DNA of 6,470 nt from Planctomycetota bacterium (GCA_023429345.1 JAEYVB010000178.1:1-6470), one strand, 5' to 3'. Shown: positions 1 to 5,976, numbered from the stretch's first letter. Notes: generated by a model from the sequence alone, not told the origin. A program made the numbers and translations.

Positions 1-47
1 CGATCCTCTCCTAGCCGCCCCCTACCCCCCCTTCCCGCGGCCACGTT

Positions 48-51
48 GGAG
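48..51 (+). promoter_or_regulatory. Candidate ribosome binding site deciding the uppS start
   Basis: GGAG lies 6 bases before an in-frame TTG at 58. The zinc-ribbon gene at 1946 has the same motif at the same spacing. This favours TTG 58 over TTG 46, which has no Shine-Dalgarno. A short GC-rich match can occur by chance, and the reading frame is open to the left edge of the window. Confidence 0.4.
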
Positions 52-57
52 CACCCG

Positions 58-933
58 TTGAGCACGACCAGCCCCCCCACTTCCACCCCTTCACCGGCTC
101 CGAGCCCCTTCGCCGCCGACCCCGCCGCGCTGGCCGCGGTCGAGCGCATGCGCCGCATCTGCCCCAAGGCCGACCCCCTCGCCATCCTGCCGGATGTGCA
201 CCCCACGCGCATCCCGCGCCACATCGCCATTATCATGGACGGCAACGGCCGCTGGGCCCAGGACCGCGGCTTCCCCCGGATCTTCGGCCACCGAAACGGC
301 GCCCGCGCGGTCCGCGAAACCATCGAAGAGTGCGGCCGCCTCGGCGTCGAGGTCCTTACGCTCTACTCGTTCTCCCTCGAGAACTGGAAGCGGCCCAGGG
401 ATGAGATCGACGCGCTCATGCTCCTCTGCCTCACCTACCTCGAGGGCGAGAAGCAGGCCATGCTCCGCGAGAACATGCGCTTCGTGGTCCTCGGCCGACG
501 CGAGGGCCTCCCCCCCGAGGTCGTGGCCGCCATCGCCGATGTCGAGCAGGCCACCAGCGCCTGCACCGGCCCCACGCTCTGCCTCGCCATCAACTATGGC
601 TCCCGCGCCGAGATCACCGACGCCGTCCGCGCCATCGCGGGCAAGGTCCGGGCCGGAACGCTCGACCCCGCCTCGATCGACGAGGCCGCCATCGCCGATC
701 ACCTCTACACCGCCCGCCTCGGCGATTTGGCCGAACCCGAGCTCCTCATCCGCACCGCCGGGGAGATGCGTCTGAGCAACTACCTGCTCTGGCAGATCAG
801 CTACTCCGAACTCTGGGTCACCGATATCTACTGGCCCGACTTCGCCCCCGCCACCCTCCACCAGGCCATCCGCGACTTCGCCGCCCGCCGCCGCCGCTTC
901 GGCGGCCTCGACTCCGACGGCCCGGTGGTGTAA
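58..933 (+). CDS. uppS: Polyprenyl diphosphate synthase (cis-prenyltransferase, UppS)
   Basis: Cytoplasmic cis-prenyltransferase that condenses isopentenyl diphosphate onto farnesyl diphosphate to make undecaprenyl diphosphate, the lipid carrier for peptidoglycan and other glycans. Numbered from TTG 58 (291 aa), the core begins with HIAIIMDGNGRWA; the Asp of DGNGRWA (residue 61) is the expected catalytic/Mg-binding residue. Next come a GHRNGA phosphate-binding segment, TLYSFSLENW ending at residue 110, and IRTAGEMRLSN at 231-241, the isopentenyl diphosphate-binding RTxGExRxSN motif. It ends with the family's RRRFGG. About 50 residues precede the core, against roughly 20 in E. coli; the first 20 or so are Pro/Ser/Thr-rich. 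The start is uncertain: TTG 46, TTG 58 (with GGAG upstream), ATG 148 (261 aa, nearest the usual length) or a start outside the window, since no in-frame stop precedes it. cdsA follows after 38 bases. The enzyme identity is secure; the exact prenyl chain length is not visible. Confidence 0.93.
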   Translation: MSTTSPPTSTPSPAPSPFAADPAALAAVERMRRICPKADPLAILPDVHPTRIPRHIAIIMDGNGRWAQDRGFPRIFGHRNGARAVRETIEECGRLGVEVLTLYSFSLENWKRPRDEIDALMLLCLTYLEGEKQAMLRENMRFVVLGRREGLPPEVVAAIADVEQATSACTGPTLCLAINYGSRAEITDAVRAIAGKVRAGTLDPASIDEAAIADHLYTARLGDLAEPELLIRTAGEMRLSNYLLWQISYSELWVTDIYWPDFAPATLHQAIRDFAARRRRFGGLDSDGPVV

Positions 934-957
934 ATCGCCCGCACCCCGCGCGCTCGG

Positions 958-963
958 TACAGT
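958..963 (+). promoter_or_regulatory. Putative -10 element (TACAGT) for a leaderless cdsA transcript
   Basis: TACAGT lies 8 bases before the cdsA ATG at 972. Counting 7 bases from the end of a -10 hexamer predicts a transcription start near 970, leaving almost no leader. No purine-rich Shine-Dalgarno precedes the ATG, which agrees. The hexamer sits in a near-palindrome at 956-968 (GGTACAGTGTGCC, one mismatched pair). No convincing -35 is visible. Confidence 0.45.
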
Positions 964-971
964 GTGCCCTC

Positions 972-1898
972 ATGCGCCAGCGCCTGCTCCTCGGGCCCAT
1001 CCTCATCGTCTGCCTCGTCGCGCTCGCGTGGCTCGATCAGCTCCTGCAGGGGGCGCCCCTCCCCGCCGGCTTCCGCCCCCTCTTCCTCGGACGCGAGCAC
1101 TTCCCCCCCGGCCTCCTCATCTTCGTTTTCTGCGTCCTCGTCAGCATCCTCGCCGCCCGCGAGCTGGCCGCCATCTTCATCGCCAACAACATCCCCGCCT
1201 CCAAACGCATCATGACCGGCGCCGCCATCCTCGGCCTCCTCGTCTCCGCCATCGTCCCCGTCACCCTCCCCGCCCCCGTCGCCGTCCAGGTCGTCTCTTC
1301 CGCCGCCGTCGCCACCCTCCTCGCCAGCCTCCTCTTCCACGCCAGGCATCGCTCCGTCGAAGGGGCGGTCGCCGCGGCCGGGGGGACTCTCCTCGCCTTC
1401 GTCTACCTCGGCCTGATGTTCGGCTTCGCCCTCGCCATCCGGCGAGAACACACCGTCTGGGTGCTCCTCTGGATCATTCTCGTCGCCAAGTCCTGCGACA
1501 TCGGGGCCTACTTCACCGGCAAGTCCATCGGCCGCCACAAGCTCATCCCCTGGCTCAGCCCGGGCAAGACCTGGGAAGGCCTGGTCGGCGGGCTCATCCT
1601 GGCCGCCCTGGTCGGGGTCGCGGGCCGCTGGGCCTTGGGCGAATGGACCCGCGAACCCCGCCTCCCATGGTGGTCGGGGGCCATCGCCGGCCTCCTGTTC
1701 GGCCTGACCGGCCAGTTCGGCGACCTCATCGCCAGCCTTTTCAAGCGGGATGCCGGCATCAAGGACTCCAGCCACATCCTCCCCGGCTTCGGCGGGGTGC
1801 TGGATGTGCTGGATTCGCCGCTCCTTGTCGCCCCGGTCGCCTATTGGTGGCTCCAATCCCTGCCGGCCCACCCAGCCACGCTCGCGGCCGCGGGGTAG
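972..1898 (+). CDS. cdsA: Phosphatidate cytidylyltransferase (CDP-diglyceride synthase)
   Basis: Integral membrane enzyme that makes CDP-diacylglycerol from phosphatidic acid and CTP, the branch point for bacterial phospholipids. The 308-residue protein has several hydrophobic segments (about 5-20, 48-72, 82-100, 105-122, 136-156, 162-172, 204-217, 234-250 and 281-295). The conserved loop AKSCDIGAYFTGKSIGRHK (172-190) is followed by SPGKTWEG (196-203). The C-terminal CdsA signature spans 255-281 with S255, K258, R259, K264, D265, P271, G274, G275, D278 and D281 in place. Two signature positions differ: the usual His before Gly-Gly is Phe273, and the usual Arg/Cys of D-[RC]-x-D is Val279. Length is typical. 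ATG 972 is chosen because the hydrophobic N-terminus begins at once and a -10 element lies just upstream; no Shine-Dalgarno is seen. It follows uppS by 38 bases, and uppS-cdsA adjacency is a common bacterial arrangement. Confidence 0.93.
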   Translation: MRQRLLLGPILIVCLVALAWLDQLLQGAPLPAGFRPLFLGREHFPPGLLIFVFCVLVSILAARELAAIFIANNIPASKRIMTGAAILGLLVSAIVPVTLPAPVAVQVVSSAAVATLLASLLFHARHRSVEGAVAAAGGTLLAFVYLGLMFGFALAIRREHTVWVLLWIILVAKSCDIGAYFTGKSIGRHKLIPWLSPGKTWEGLVGGLILAALVGVAGRWALGEWTREPRLPWWSGAIAGLLFGLTGQFGDLIASLFKRDAGIKDSSHILPGFGGVLDVLDSPLLVAPVAYWWLQSLPAHPATLAAAG

Positions 1899-1918
1899 AG
1901 CGTCTACACTTCCCGCGG
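1888..1918 (+). promoter_or_regulatory. Interrupted inverted repeat spanning the cdsA stop and the next promoter
   Basis: Outer arms CCGCGGG (1888-1894) and CCCGCGG (1912-1918) pair perfectly. Immediately inside, GTAGA (1895-1899) pairs with TCTAC (1903-1907) around a GCG loop. That makes 12 base pairs broken only by a 4-base bulge (1908-1911). The left side contains the cdsA TAG (1896-1898), and the right side overlaps the TACACT -10. In cdsA mRNA it could act as a 3' end or terminator hairpin without a U-tract. In DNA it could be an operator over the promoter. Pairing is directly visible; function is inference. Confidence 0.45.
1905..1910 (+). promoter_or_regulatory. Putative -10 element (TACACT) for the zinc-ribbon gene
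   Basis: TACACT predicts a transcription start near 1917. That gives the zinc-ribbon gene at 1946 a leader of about 29 bases carrying GGAG, or starts transcription 2 bases before the ATG of a mini-ORF at 1919. The same hexamer recurs before the gene at 6057. No clear -35 is seen. Confidence 0.45.
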
Positions 1919-1942
1919 ATGTCTTCCTTGTGTCCGGAGTAA
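1919..1942 (+). other. Possible 7-codon leader ORF upstream of the zinc-ribbon gene
   Basis: ATG 1919 opens a frame reading MSSLCPE and stopping at TAA 1940-1942, 3 bases before the zinc-ribbon ATG at 1946 and in the same frame. Its ATG sits 8 bases after TACACT, the same spacing as in cdsA, so it could be translated from a leaderless mRNA. Its last codons (CCG GAG) overlap the GGAG of the next gene, so translating it could affect initiation there. It may equally be untranslated leader with a chance ATG. Confidence 0.25.
1936..1939 (+). promoter_or_regulatory. Ribosome binding site for the zinc-ribbon gene
   Basis: GGAG with a 6-base spacer before ATG 1946. It overlaps the end of the possible 7-codon leader ORF (stop at 1940-1942). 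It supports ATG 1946 as the start. Confidence 0.55.
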
Positions 1943-1945
1943 TCG

Positions 1946-2764
1946 ATGAGCGTTACGGAGCAACTCCTCCGGGTTTTCCGTGTTGACCAGCAGATCCGCG
2001 GCCTCCAGTCCAGACTTAACGCCGCCGAGACGTTCCTCAAAGAGCAGGTCAACCAGCTCTCGCAGATCGACACCAAGCGCGAGGCCATCAACAGCCAGAT
2101 CCGCCAGTTGCAGGCGGTCGCCGCGGACAACGAGGGCGAGATGAAGCGCCTCGACGCCCGCATCGAGTCCCTGCGCGAGCAGATGAACTCGGCCAAGACC
2201 AACAAGGAATACAAGGCCTTCCTGACCGAGGTCAACACGCTCAAGGCCGACCGCTCGCAGAACGAGACCGCGGCCCTCGAGCACATGACCAAGATCGACG
2301 AGCTCACGAAGCAGCTCGAGACGCTCGACGCCCAGCGCGGCGAGCGCGAGAAGGTCAAGGGCGTCGCCTCCGACGACCGCGTCAAGAAGGCCGACGAGAT
2401 CAAGGACCGCCTCGCCGAACTTCAGGCGCAGCGCAAGGAGCTGGCCGCCGGCGTTCCCCCCCAGGCGATGACGCTCTACCAGGAGATGGTCCGCCAGAAG
2501 GGCGACGAGGCCATGGCCCCGATCGAAGAGCTCGACCGCCGCCGGCACGAGTACACCTGCTCCTCCTGCCAGATGACCGTCCCGGTCGAGACCCTCAGCG
2601 TCCTCCTCCGCCCCATCTCCGACAGCAAGCCGATTACCCGCTGCGTCTCCTGCGGCGCGATCCTCTATATCGAGGCCGAGATGGCCGAGCGCCATCAGAA
2701 CGGCGCCGCGGGCAGCGGCCGCGGCAAGAAAAAGAGCAAGGCCGAGGCCAAGGCCGAACTCTGA
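1946..2764 (+). CDS. Coiled-coil protein with C-terminal C4 zinc ribbon
   Basis: A 272-residue soluble protein with no signal peptide or membrane segment. Residues about 10-165 are heptad-like and rich in Gln, Glu, Lys and Leu, consistent with a long coiled-coil hairpin. TNKEYKAFLTEV (85-96) is a conserved feature of this family. The C-terminal domain carries two Cys pairs, CSSC (Cys205, Cys208) and CVSC (Cys233, Cys236), followed by GAILY, a C4 zinc ribbon of the zf-RING_7 type (PF02591). The last 20 residues are a Lys/Ala-rich tail, possibly binding nucleic acid. Described relatives include Helicobacter HP0958 (FlgZ), which binds RpoN and flaA mRNA, and chlamydial CT398, which binds sigma-54. 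Whether this copy does either is unknown; no flagellar or rpoN gene is in view. ATG 1946 is supported by GGAG 6 bases upstream. It probably has its own promoter, between cdsA and hpt. Confidence 0.85.
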   Translation: MSVTEQLLRVFRVDQQIRGLQSRLNAAETFLKEQVNQLSQIDTKREAINSQIRQLQAVAADNEGEMKRLDARIESLREQMNSAKTNKEYKAFLTEVNTLKADRSQNETAALEHMTKIDELTKQLETLDAQRGEREKVKGVASDDRVKKADEIKDRLAELQAQRKELAAGVPPQAMTLYQEMVRQKGDEAMAPIEELDRRRHEYTCSSCQMTVPVETLSVLLRPISDSKPITRCVSCGAILYIEAEMAERHQNGAAGSGRGKKKSKAEAKAEL

Positions 2765-2777
2765 GCCCGGGGCTCAG
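2761..2777 (+). terminator. Hairpin over the zinc-ribbon stop codon, possible terminator
   Basis: CTGAGCCCGGGGCTCAG is a perfect inverted repeat, folding as a 7-bp stem with a CGG loop, and it includes the TGA stop (2762-2764). No T-run follows, so it is not a classic intrinsic terminator. It may instead protect the mRNA 3' end or assist termination, as GC-rich hairpins can. A second, imperfect hairpin lies at 2803-2819. Confidence 0.4.
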
Positions 2778-2866
2778 ACCTAGCGGACGCGGCATCCCGT
2801 CGCCGGGCCGTGCGGCCGGAACGTGCGCTCCGTGCTCGGCCCGGCGCACCACCCGGCCGTCCGAGC
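2778..2866 (+). other. Intergenic segment with two further inverted repeats
   Basis: This spacer before hpt shows no coding signal. It holds an imperfect hairpin at 2803-2819 (CCGGgCCG pairing with CGGCCGG, one bulged G). It also holds 6-bp arms GTGCGC (2823-2828) and GCGCAC (2844-2849) around a 15-base loop. In such GC-rich DNA, short inverted repeats arise easily. A GTG at 2810 would extend hpt by 23 residues, but those are Arg/Pro/Ala-rich and unlike the family. Confidence 0.3.
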
Positions 2867-2872
2867 TACGCT
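2867..2872 (+). promoter_or_regulatory. Putative -10 element (TACGCT) for a leaderless hpt transcript
   Basis: TACGCT ends 6 bases before ATG 2879, so the expected transcription start (7 bases after the hexamer) is the A of the ATG itself. No Shine-Dalgarno precedes the gene. Its TAC is flanked by GAGC and GCTC (2863-2873), a small palindrome over the -10. No -35 is obvious. Confidence 0.4.
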
Positions 2873-2878
2873 CCGGCC

Positions 2879-3436
2879 ATGTTCCCGGGCATCCACCGCG
2901 TTCTCATCGACGAGGCGACCATCGCCGCCCGCGTCCGCGCCCTCGGCCGGCAGATCGCCGCCGACCTCCTCGCCGACATCGAGAGCACGGGGGGGCGGCA
3001 GGACCAGATCGTCCTCGTCCCCATCCTCACCGGCTCGATCGTCTTCGTCGCCGACCTCATACGCCAGATGCCCTTGAAGCTCAGCCTCGGCGTCGTCGCC
3101 GTCAGCAGCTACCCCGGCAAATCCATGCAGAGCAAGGGCGCGGCCATCCGCGGCGAGATCCCGCAAGACCTCGCCGGCAAGCACGTCCTCGTCGTCGACG
3201 ACATCCTCGATTCCGGCCGGACGCTCGGCCTCGTCCGCCGCCTCATCGAGGAGCAGAACCCCGCGAGCCTCCGCGTCGCCGTCCTGCTCCGCAAGGTCCT
3301 TGAGACGGCACGCGCCGAGGAACCCCCGGTCGAGTACGTCGGCTTCGACATCCCCGACGAGTTCGTCGTCGGCTACGGCCTCGATTACGACGGCCACTAC
3401 CGCAACTACCCCGCCATCGCCGTCCTGCGGCCGTAG
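2879..3436 (+). CDS. hpt: Hypoxanthine phosphoribosyltransferase
   Basis: Cytoplasmic purine-salvage enzyme that transfers phosphoribose from PRPP to hypoxanthine and/or guanine. The 185-residue length is normal. VLVVDDILDSGRTL (103-116) is the PRPP-binding loop, with acidic Asp107-Asp108 and the DSGRT turn. LTGSIVFVADLIR (50-62) corresponds to the pyrophosphate-binding LKGS loop, with Thr51 in place of the usual Lys. SSYPGKS (76-82) is the flexible active-site loop. Lys139 in LLRK fits the base-contacting lysine. PDEFVVGYGLDY (159-170) followed by YRNYP is the typical C-terminal base-binding signature. ATG 2879 is chosen because the family's N-terminus fits and a -10 element lies just upstream. 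An upstream GTG at 2810 would add 23 atypical residues. Its stop is 4 bases from the stop of the convergent propeller gene. Specificity for hypoxanthine versus guanine cannot be read from the sequence. Confidence 0.92.
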   Translation: MFPGIHRVLIDEATIAARVRALGRQIAADLLADIESTGGRQDQIVLVPILTGSIVFVADLIRQMPLKLSLGVVAVSSYPGKSMQSKGAAIRGEIPQDLAGKHVLVVDDILDSGRTLGLVRRLIEEQNPASLRVAVLLRKVLETARAEEPPVEYVGFDIPDEFVVGYGLDYDGHYRNYPAIAVLRP

Positions 3437-3440
3437 CCGA

Positions 3441-5960
3441 TCACTCCGGGCCCGTCGGCGGACGCGAGGGCTCCCGCCCGCTCGGCTCCTTCTCGCGCGG
3501 GGCCGCGGCCGCCGGCCGGGGCGCGCCGTTCTCCGGGGCCATCTGCGGGTAGACAATCACCCGGTCGTGCACCAGCAGGAGCAGGTCGTCGTGGCCATCG
3601 CCGCTGAAGTCGCCGACGAGCGCCTCCGACGGCTCCATCTCCCGGCTGTCTCCGCGGGTGAACAGGCGCGACTCGAAGACCTTGAACTCCGTCGCCGGGA
3701 AGACCTTCCGCGACTCGGAGAACGTCACGATCTGGCACATCTGCTCCCGCGCATCGAGCACCACGACATCCAGGAAACCGTCGCCGTTCAGGTCGCCGCT
3801 CGCCAGGTTGTGCTGCACCCGCGCGTCGCTCCCCGATCCCGATTCGGCGTTGTACGCCGCCAGCTGCTCGAGCGACGGACGCCGTCCGCCCATCCGCACC
3901 AGCGCGAACGCCTCGTCGGAGTACGCCAGCACGCTCGGCTGCTCATCCCCCGCGAACGCCCCCGCCCGGATCGGCCCGGGCGCAAAGCCCAGCAGCCGGA
4001 TCCGCTCCGTCACCCGCCACCGCGCTGCGCCCTCCCCCTCCGCCGCGCGGTCGATCACCAGCAGCCGGCTGTTGGCCTTGTCCGACGCGACGATGCGCCA
4101 GCTTCCGCCGTCATACTTGCCGGGCGGGAGCAGCGCCACGCCCGCAAGCGAGGAAGTCGAGTCCGGGACGTTCACCTGCCCCACCACCCGCCACCCCTTC
4201 GCCCCGTCGTAATCCGCGAAGCGCACAAAGTTGCTGTCGGCGATCAGCAGCTCGTCCTCCCCATCCCCGTCCACATCCAGAAGCGCCGTGTTGTCCGGCC
4301 CCGCCGCCTGCACCAGCCCGAACTGCGGCATCGTGTCCTTGGTCAGCAGCGTCTCCGGCGTCGCTGCCCCGTCCTTCATCGCCGTGCGGACCATCATCAT
4401 CGCCTCGCCCGGCGTCAGAATCAGCAGGTCGTTCACCCCGTCCCGGTCGTAGTCGTACGGCAGGATGGCCGCGGGGTCCCGTCGCACATCCTTCAGCGAC
4501 AGCGATGCGACCTTCGCCGTCCATTCCCCGCCCGACCCATCCCCGTCGCGCGTCAGCACCTCCAGCACGTAATCGCGGTTCTGCTTGAGCACCACCGCCA
4601 GCGCCGGGGCGCCGCCCGCCTCGAAGTACCGCATCACCAGCGGCGTCGCCCCCGAGGTCTTGAACGCGATCGGGTTCGGGAACTCCACGCGGCCATCCTC
4701 GCCGATCATCGAGTACCCGACCGCCTTCTCCTCCTCCGAGAGCGTGAAGACCTGGACCGACGCCGGTGTCGCCCCCGCGAACCACGCCCCGACCTCCACC
4801 TGCTTGGGCGCCTTGAACGACGGGTACGACTCCGGAGAGACCAGCCCCAGCCCTTCTTCCTGCCGGTACACCACCACCGCGTTGCCCTTCTGATCCGTCG
4901 TCAGCAGGTCCGGCAGCCCACGCCCGCCCAAGTCCGCCACCGCCACCGACCGCCCCTTCGCCCCCGCATCGCGGAACGCCGTGACCTCAGCCTGCACCTC
5001 GCGCTCGGGCGCCGGCGATGGCCCCCCGCCCGCCGCGGCGATCTCCTGCTCCGTCAGGTCGTAGAACACGACCCGGTTCGAGGCCCGCTCGATCGCCCCG
5101 ATGCTCGCGCCCTTCCTCCCCGGGAACAAGACCGGCGCCGCCTCCCGCACCTGCGGCATCTCGAATCGCAGTTCCGCCGCCAGGATCCCCGCCTTCCCCT
5201 TCTTGTCCGGCTCCTGCCGCTGCAGCCAGATCCGCACCGGCGCCGCATCCTCGGGGGCCACGCCCATCACGTCCAGCCGCCCATCCCCGTCAAAATCCGC
5301 CGTCGAGATCGTCCGCACCTGGTCGCCCGCGCTCCCCGATCCCAGCAGGGTCGGGTCGCCCAGCCGCCCCCGCTTGTCCAGCGTGAACACGCTCACCCGC
5401 CCGCCCGTCAGCGCCAGCACCTCGGGCGCGACATCCCCCATCACATCCGCGATCTCGAACCCGTCCTGCCGCGAGGCCAGGTCCTTCACCCGCTGCCGCG
5501 ACAGCACCGGGAACCGCCCCGACGACTCCTGCCGCAGCACCACCACCTCCGCCGGCGACGACCCCGCGTACACGATGTCCACCTTCTCGTCGCCGTCCAC
5601 ATCAAAGAGCCGCAACGCGGTCACCCGGTGCGCCACGCTCACGTACTCGCGGTCGTACCACGGGTTCTGCGGCAGCTCGTTGGCACGAACCCCCGCCATC
5701 CGCCGCATCTCTTCCGGCGTCCTCGCCTCGGCCCGGAGGTAATACAGCTCGATCCGGCTCTTGCTGTTGTTCACGACCGCCAGGTCCGGCCGACCGTCCG
5801 CGTTCAGGTCCCCCGCGGCCACCGGGCCCGCCCCGTCATCCACCTTGATGATCCGTGAGGCCTCGAACCCGAAGTACGGGGCCAGCCCCTCCACGGGCTG
5901 CGCCGCCGCCGAACCCGAAACCACCGCCAGAACCGCCGCGGACCACCGGAGAACCATCAT
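3441..5960 (-). CDS. Exported FG-GAP/VCBS repeat protein, apparently 14 propeller blades
   Basis: From ATG 5960 the protein has 839 residues. A Sec signal peptide is clear: Arg5, a hydrophobic core about 7-17, and an Ala-Ala-Ala|Gln cleavage site after residue 20. The rest consists of repeats of roughly 50-70 residues, each with a DxDGDGxxDL-like calcium-binding loop followed by beta-rich sequence. Clear loops start at 51, 120, 172, 222, 343, 503, 562, 723 and 784. Five degenerate copies without the acidic residues start near 278, 393, 445, 611 and 669. The total of 14 fits two seven-bladed beta-propellers, as in integrin-alpha-like FG-GAP domains. The last 30 or so residues are a Pro/Glu/Arg-rich tail with no anchor or sorting signal I recognise. 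Alternative starts are ATG 5957, ATG 5969 and GTG 5978; a GGAAGG site favours 5960. Likely roles are extracytoplasmic binding or adhesion; no enzyme motif is seen. Third codon positions favour G, unlike the C of its neighbours. Confidence 0.85.
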   Translation of the reverse strand: MMVLRWSAAVLAVVSGSAAAQPVEGLAPYFGFEASRIIKVDDGAGPVAAGDLNADGRPDLAVVNNSKSRIELYYLRAEARTPEEMRRMAGVRANELPQNPWYDREYVSVAHRVTALRLFDVDGDEKVDIVYAGSSPAEVVVLRQESSGRFPVLSRQRVKDLASRQDGFEIADVMGDVAPEVLALTGGRVSVFTLDKRGRLGDPTLLGSGSAGDQVRTISTADFDGDGRLDVMGVAPEDAAPVRIWLQRQEPDKKGKAGILAAELRFEMPQVREAAPVLFPGRKGASIGAIERASNRVVFYDLTEQEIAAAGGGPSPAPEREVQAEVTAFRDAGAKGRSVAVADLGGRGLPDLLTTDQKGNAVVVYRQEEGLGLVSPESYPSFKAPKQVEVGAWFAGATPASVQVFTLSEEEKAVGYSMIGEDGRVEFPNPIAFKTSGATPLVMRYFEAGGAPALAVVLKQNRDYVLEVLTRDGDGSGGEWTAKVASLSLKDVRRDPAAILPYDYDRDGVNDLLILTPGEAMMMVRTAMKDGAATPETLLTKDTMPQFGLVQAAGPDNTALLDVDGDGEDELLIADSNFVRFADYDGAKGWRVVGQVNVPDSTSSLAGVALLPPGKYDGGSWRIVASDKANSRLLVIDRAAEGEGAARWRVTERIRLLGFAPGPIRAGAFAGDEQPSVLAYSDEAFALVRMGGRRPSLEQLAAYNAESGSGSDARVQHNLASGDLNGDGFLDVVVLDAREQMCQIVTFSESRKVFPATEFKVFESRLFTRGDSREMEPSEALVGDFSGDGHDDLLLLVHDRVIVYPQMAPENGAPRPAAAAPREKEPSGREPSRPPTGPE

Positions 5961-5970
5961 CAGAGCCATC

Positions 5971-5976
5971 CCTTCC
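5971..5976 (-). promoter_or_regulatory. Ribosome binding site of the propeller gene
   Basis: Read on the minus strand, GGAAGG lies 10 bases before ATG 5960. It is too close to ATG 5969 and lies downstream of the start at GTG 5978. This is the reason for choosing 5960, which also gives a signal peptide of normal length. Confidence 0.45.

Noticed and set aside
91..861. A 256-codon minus-strand frame opposite uppS
   Set aside because: Gly/Ala/Asp/Glu-rich shadow of a gene with strong UppS motifs.
828..1871. A 347-codon minus-strand frame opposite cdsA
   Set aside because: Gly/Glu/Asp-rich low-complexity translation, the expected antisense shadow of NNC-biased codons; no start signal or family resemblance.
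1883..1892. Perfect 10-base palindrome CGCGGCCGCG
   Set aside because: Lies in the last Ala/Gly codons of cdsA and is expected by chance in GC-rich coding DNA; only the larger repeat beginning at 1888 extends into the intergenic space.
962..1942. A 326-codon + strand frame overlapping cdsA
   Set aside because: Arg/Pro/His-rich shadow frame; the cdsA frame carries the complete membrane enzyme and its signature.
1904..2695. A 263-codon minus-strand frame opposite the zinc-ribbon gene
   Set aside because: Leu/Asp/Gly-rich mirror of the coiled-coil codons; the plus strand carries the Cys pairs and a ribosome binding site.
2810..2878. N-terminal extension of hpt from GTG 2810
   Set aside because: The 23 added residues are Arg/Pro/Ala-rich and unlike HPRT, and a -10 element would fall inside the extension just before ATG 2879.
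3575..5820. Recurring short DNA motifs such as CCGTCCACATC and CCATCCCCGTC
   Set aside because: They are the reverse complements of codons for the DxDGDG loops, so they reflect protein repeats and are not a CRISPR array or DNA-level repeat element.
3300..5858. An 852-codon open frame on the + strand, antisense to the propeller gene
   Set aside because: The translation is Arg/Pro/His-rich with no domain or export signal, and it starts inside hpt. The minus-strand frame over the same DNA has a signal peptide and 14 repeats. Codon bias and high GC explain the missing stops.
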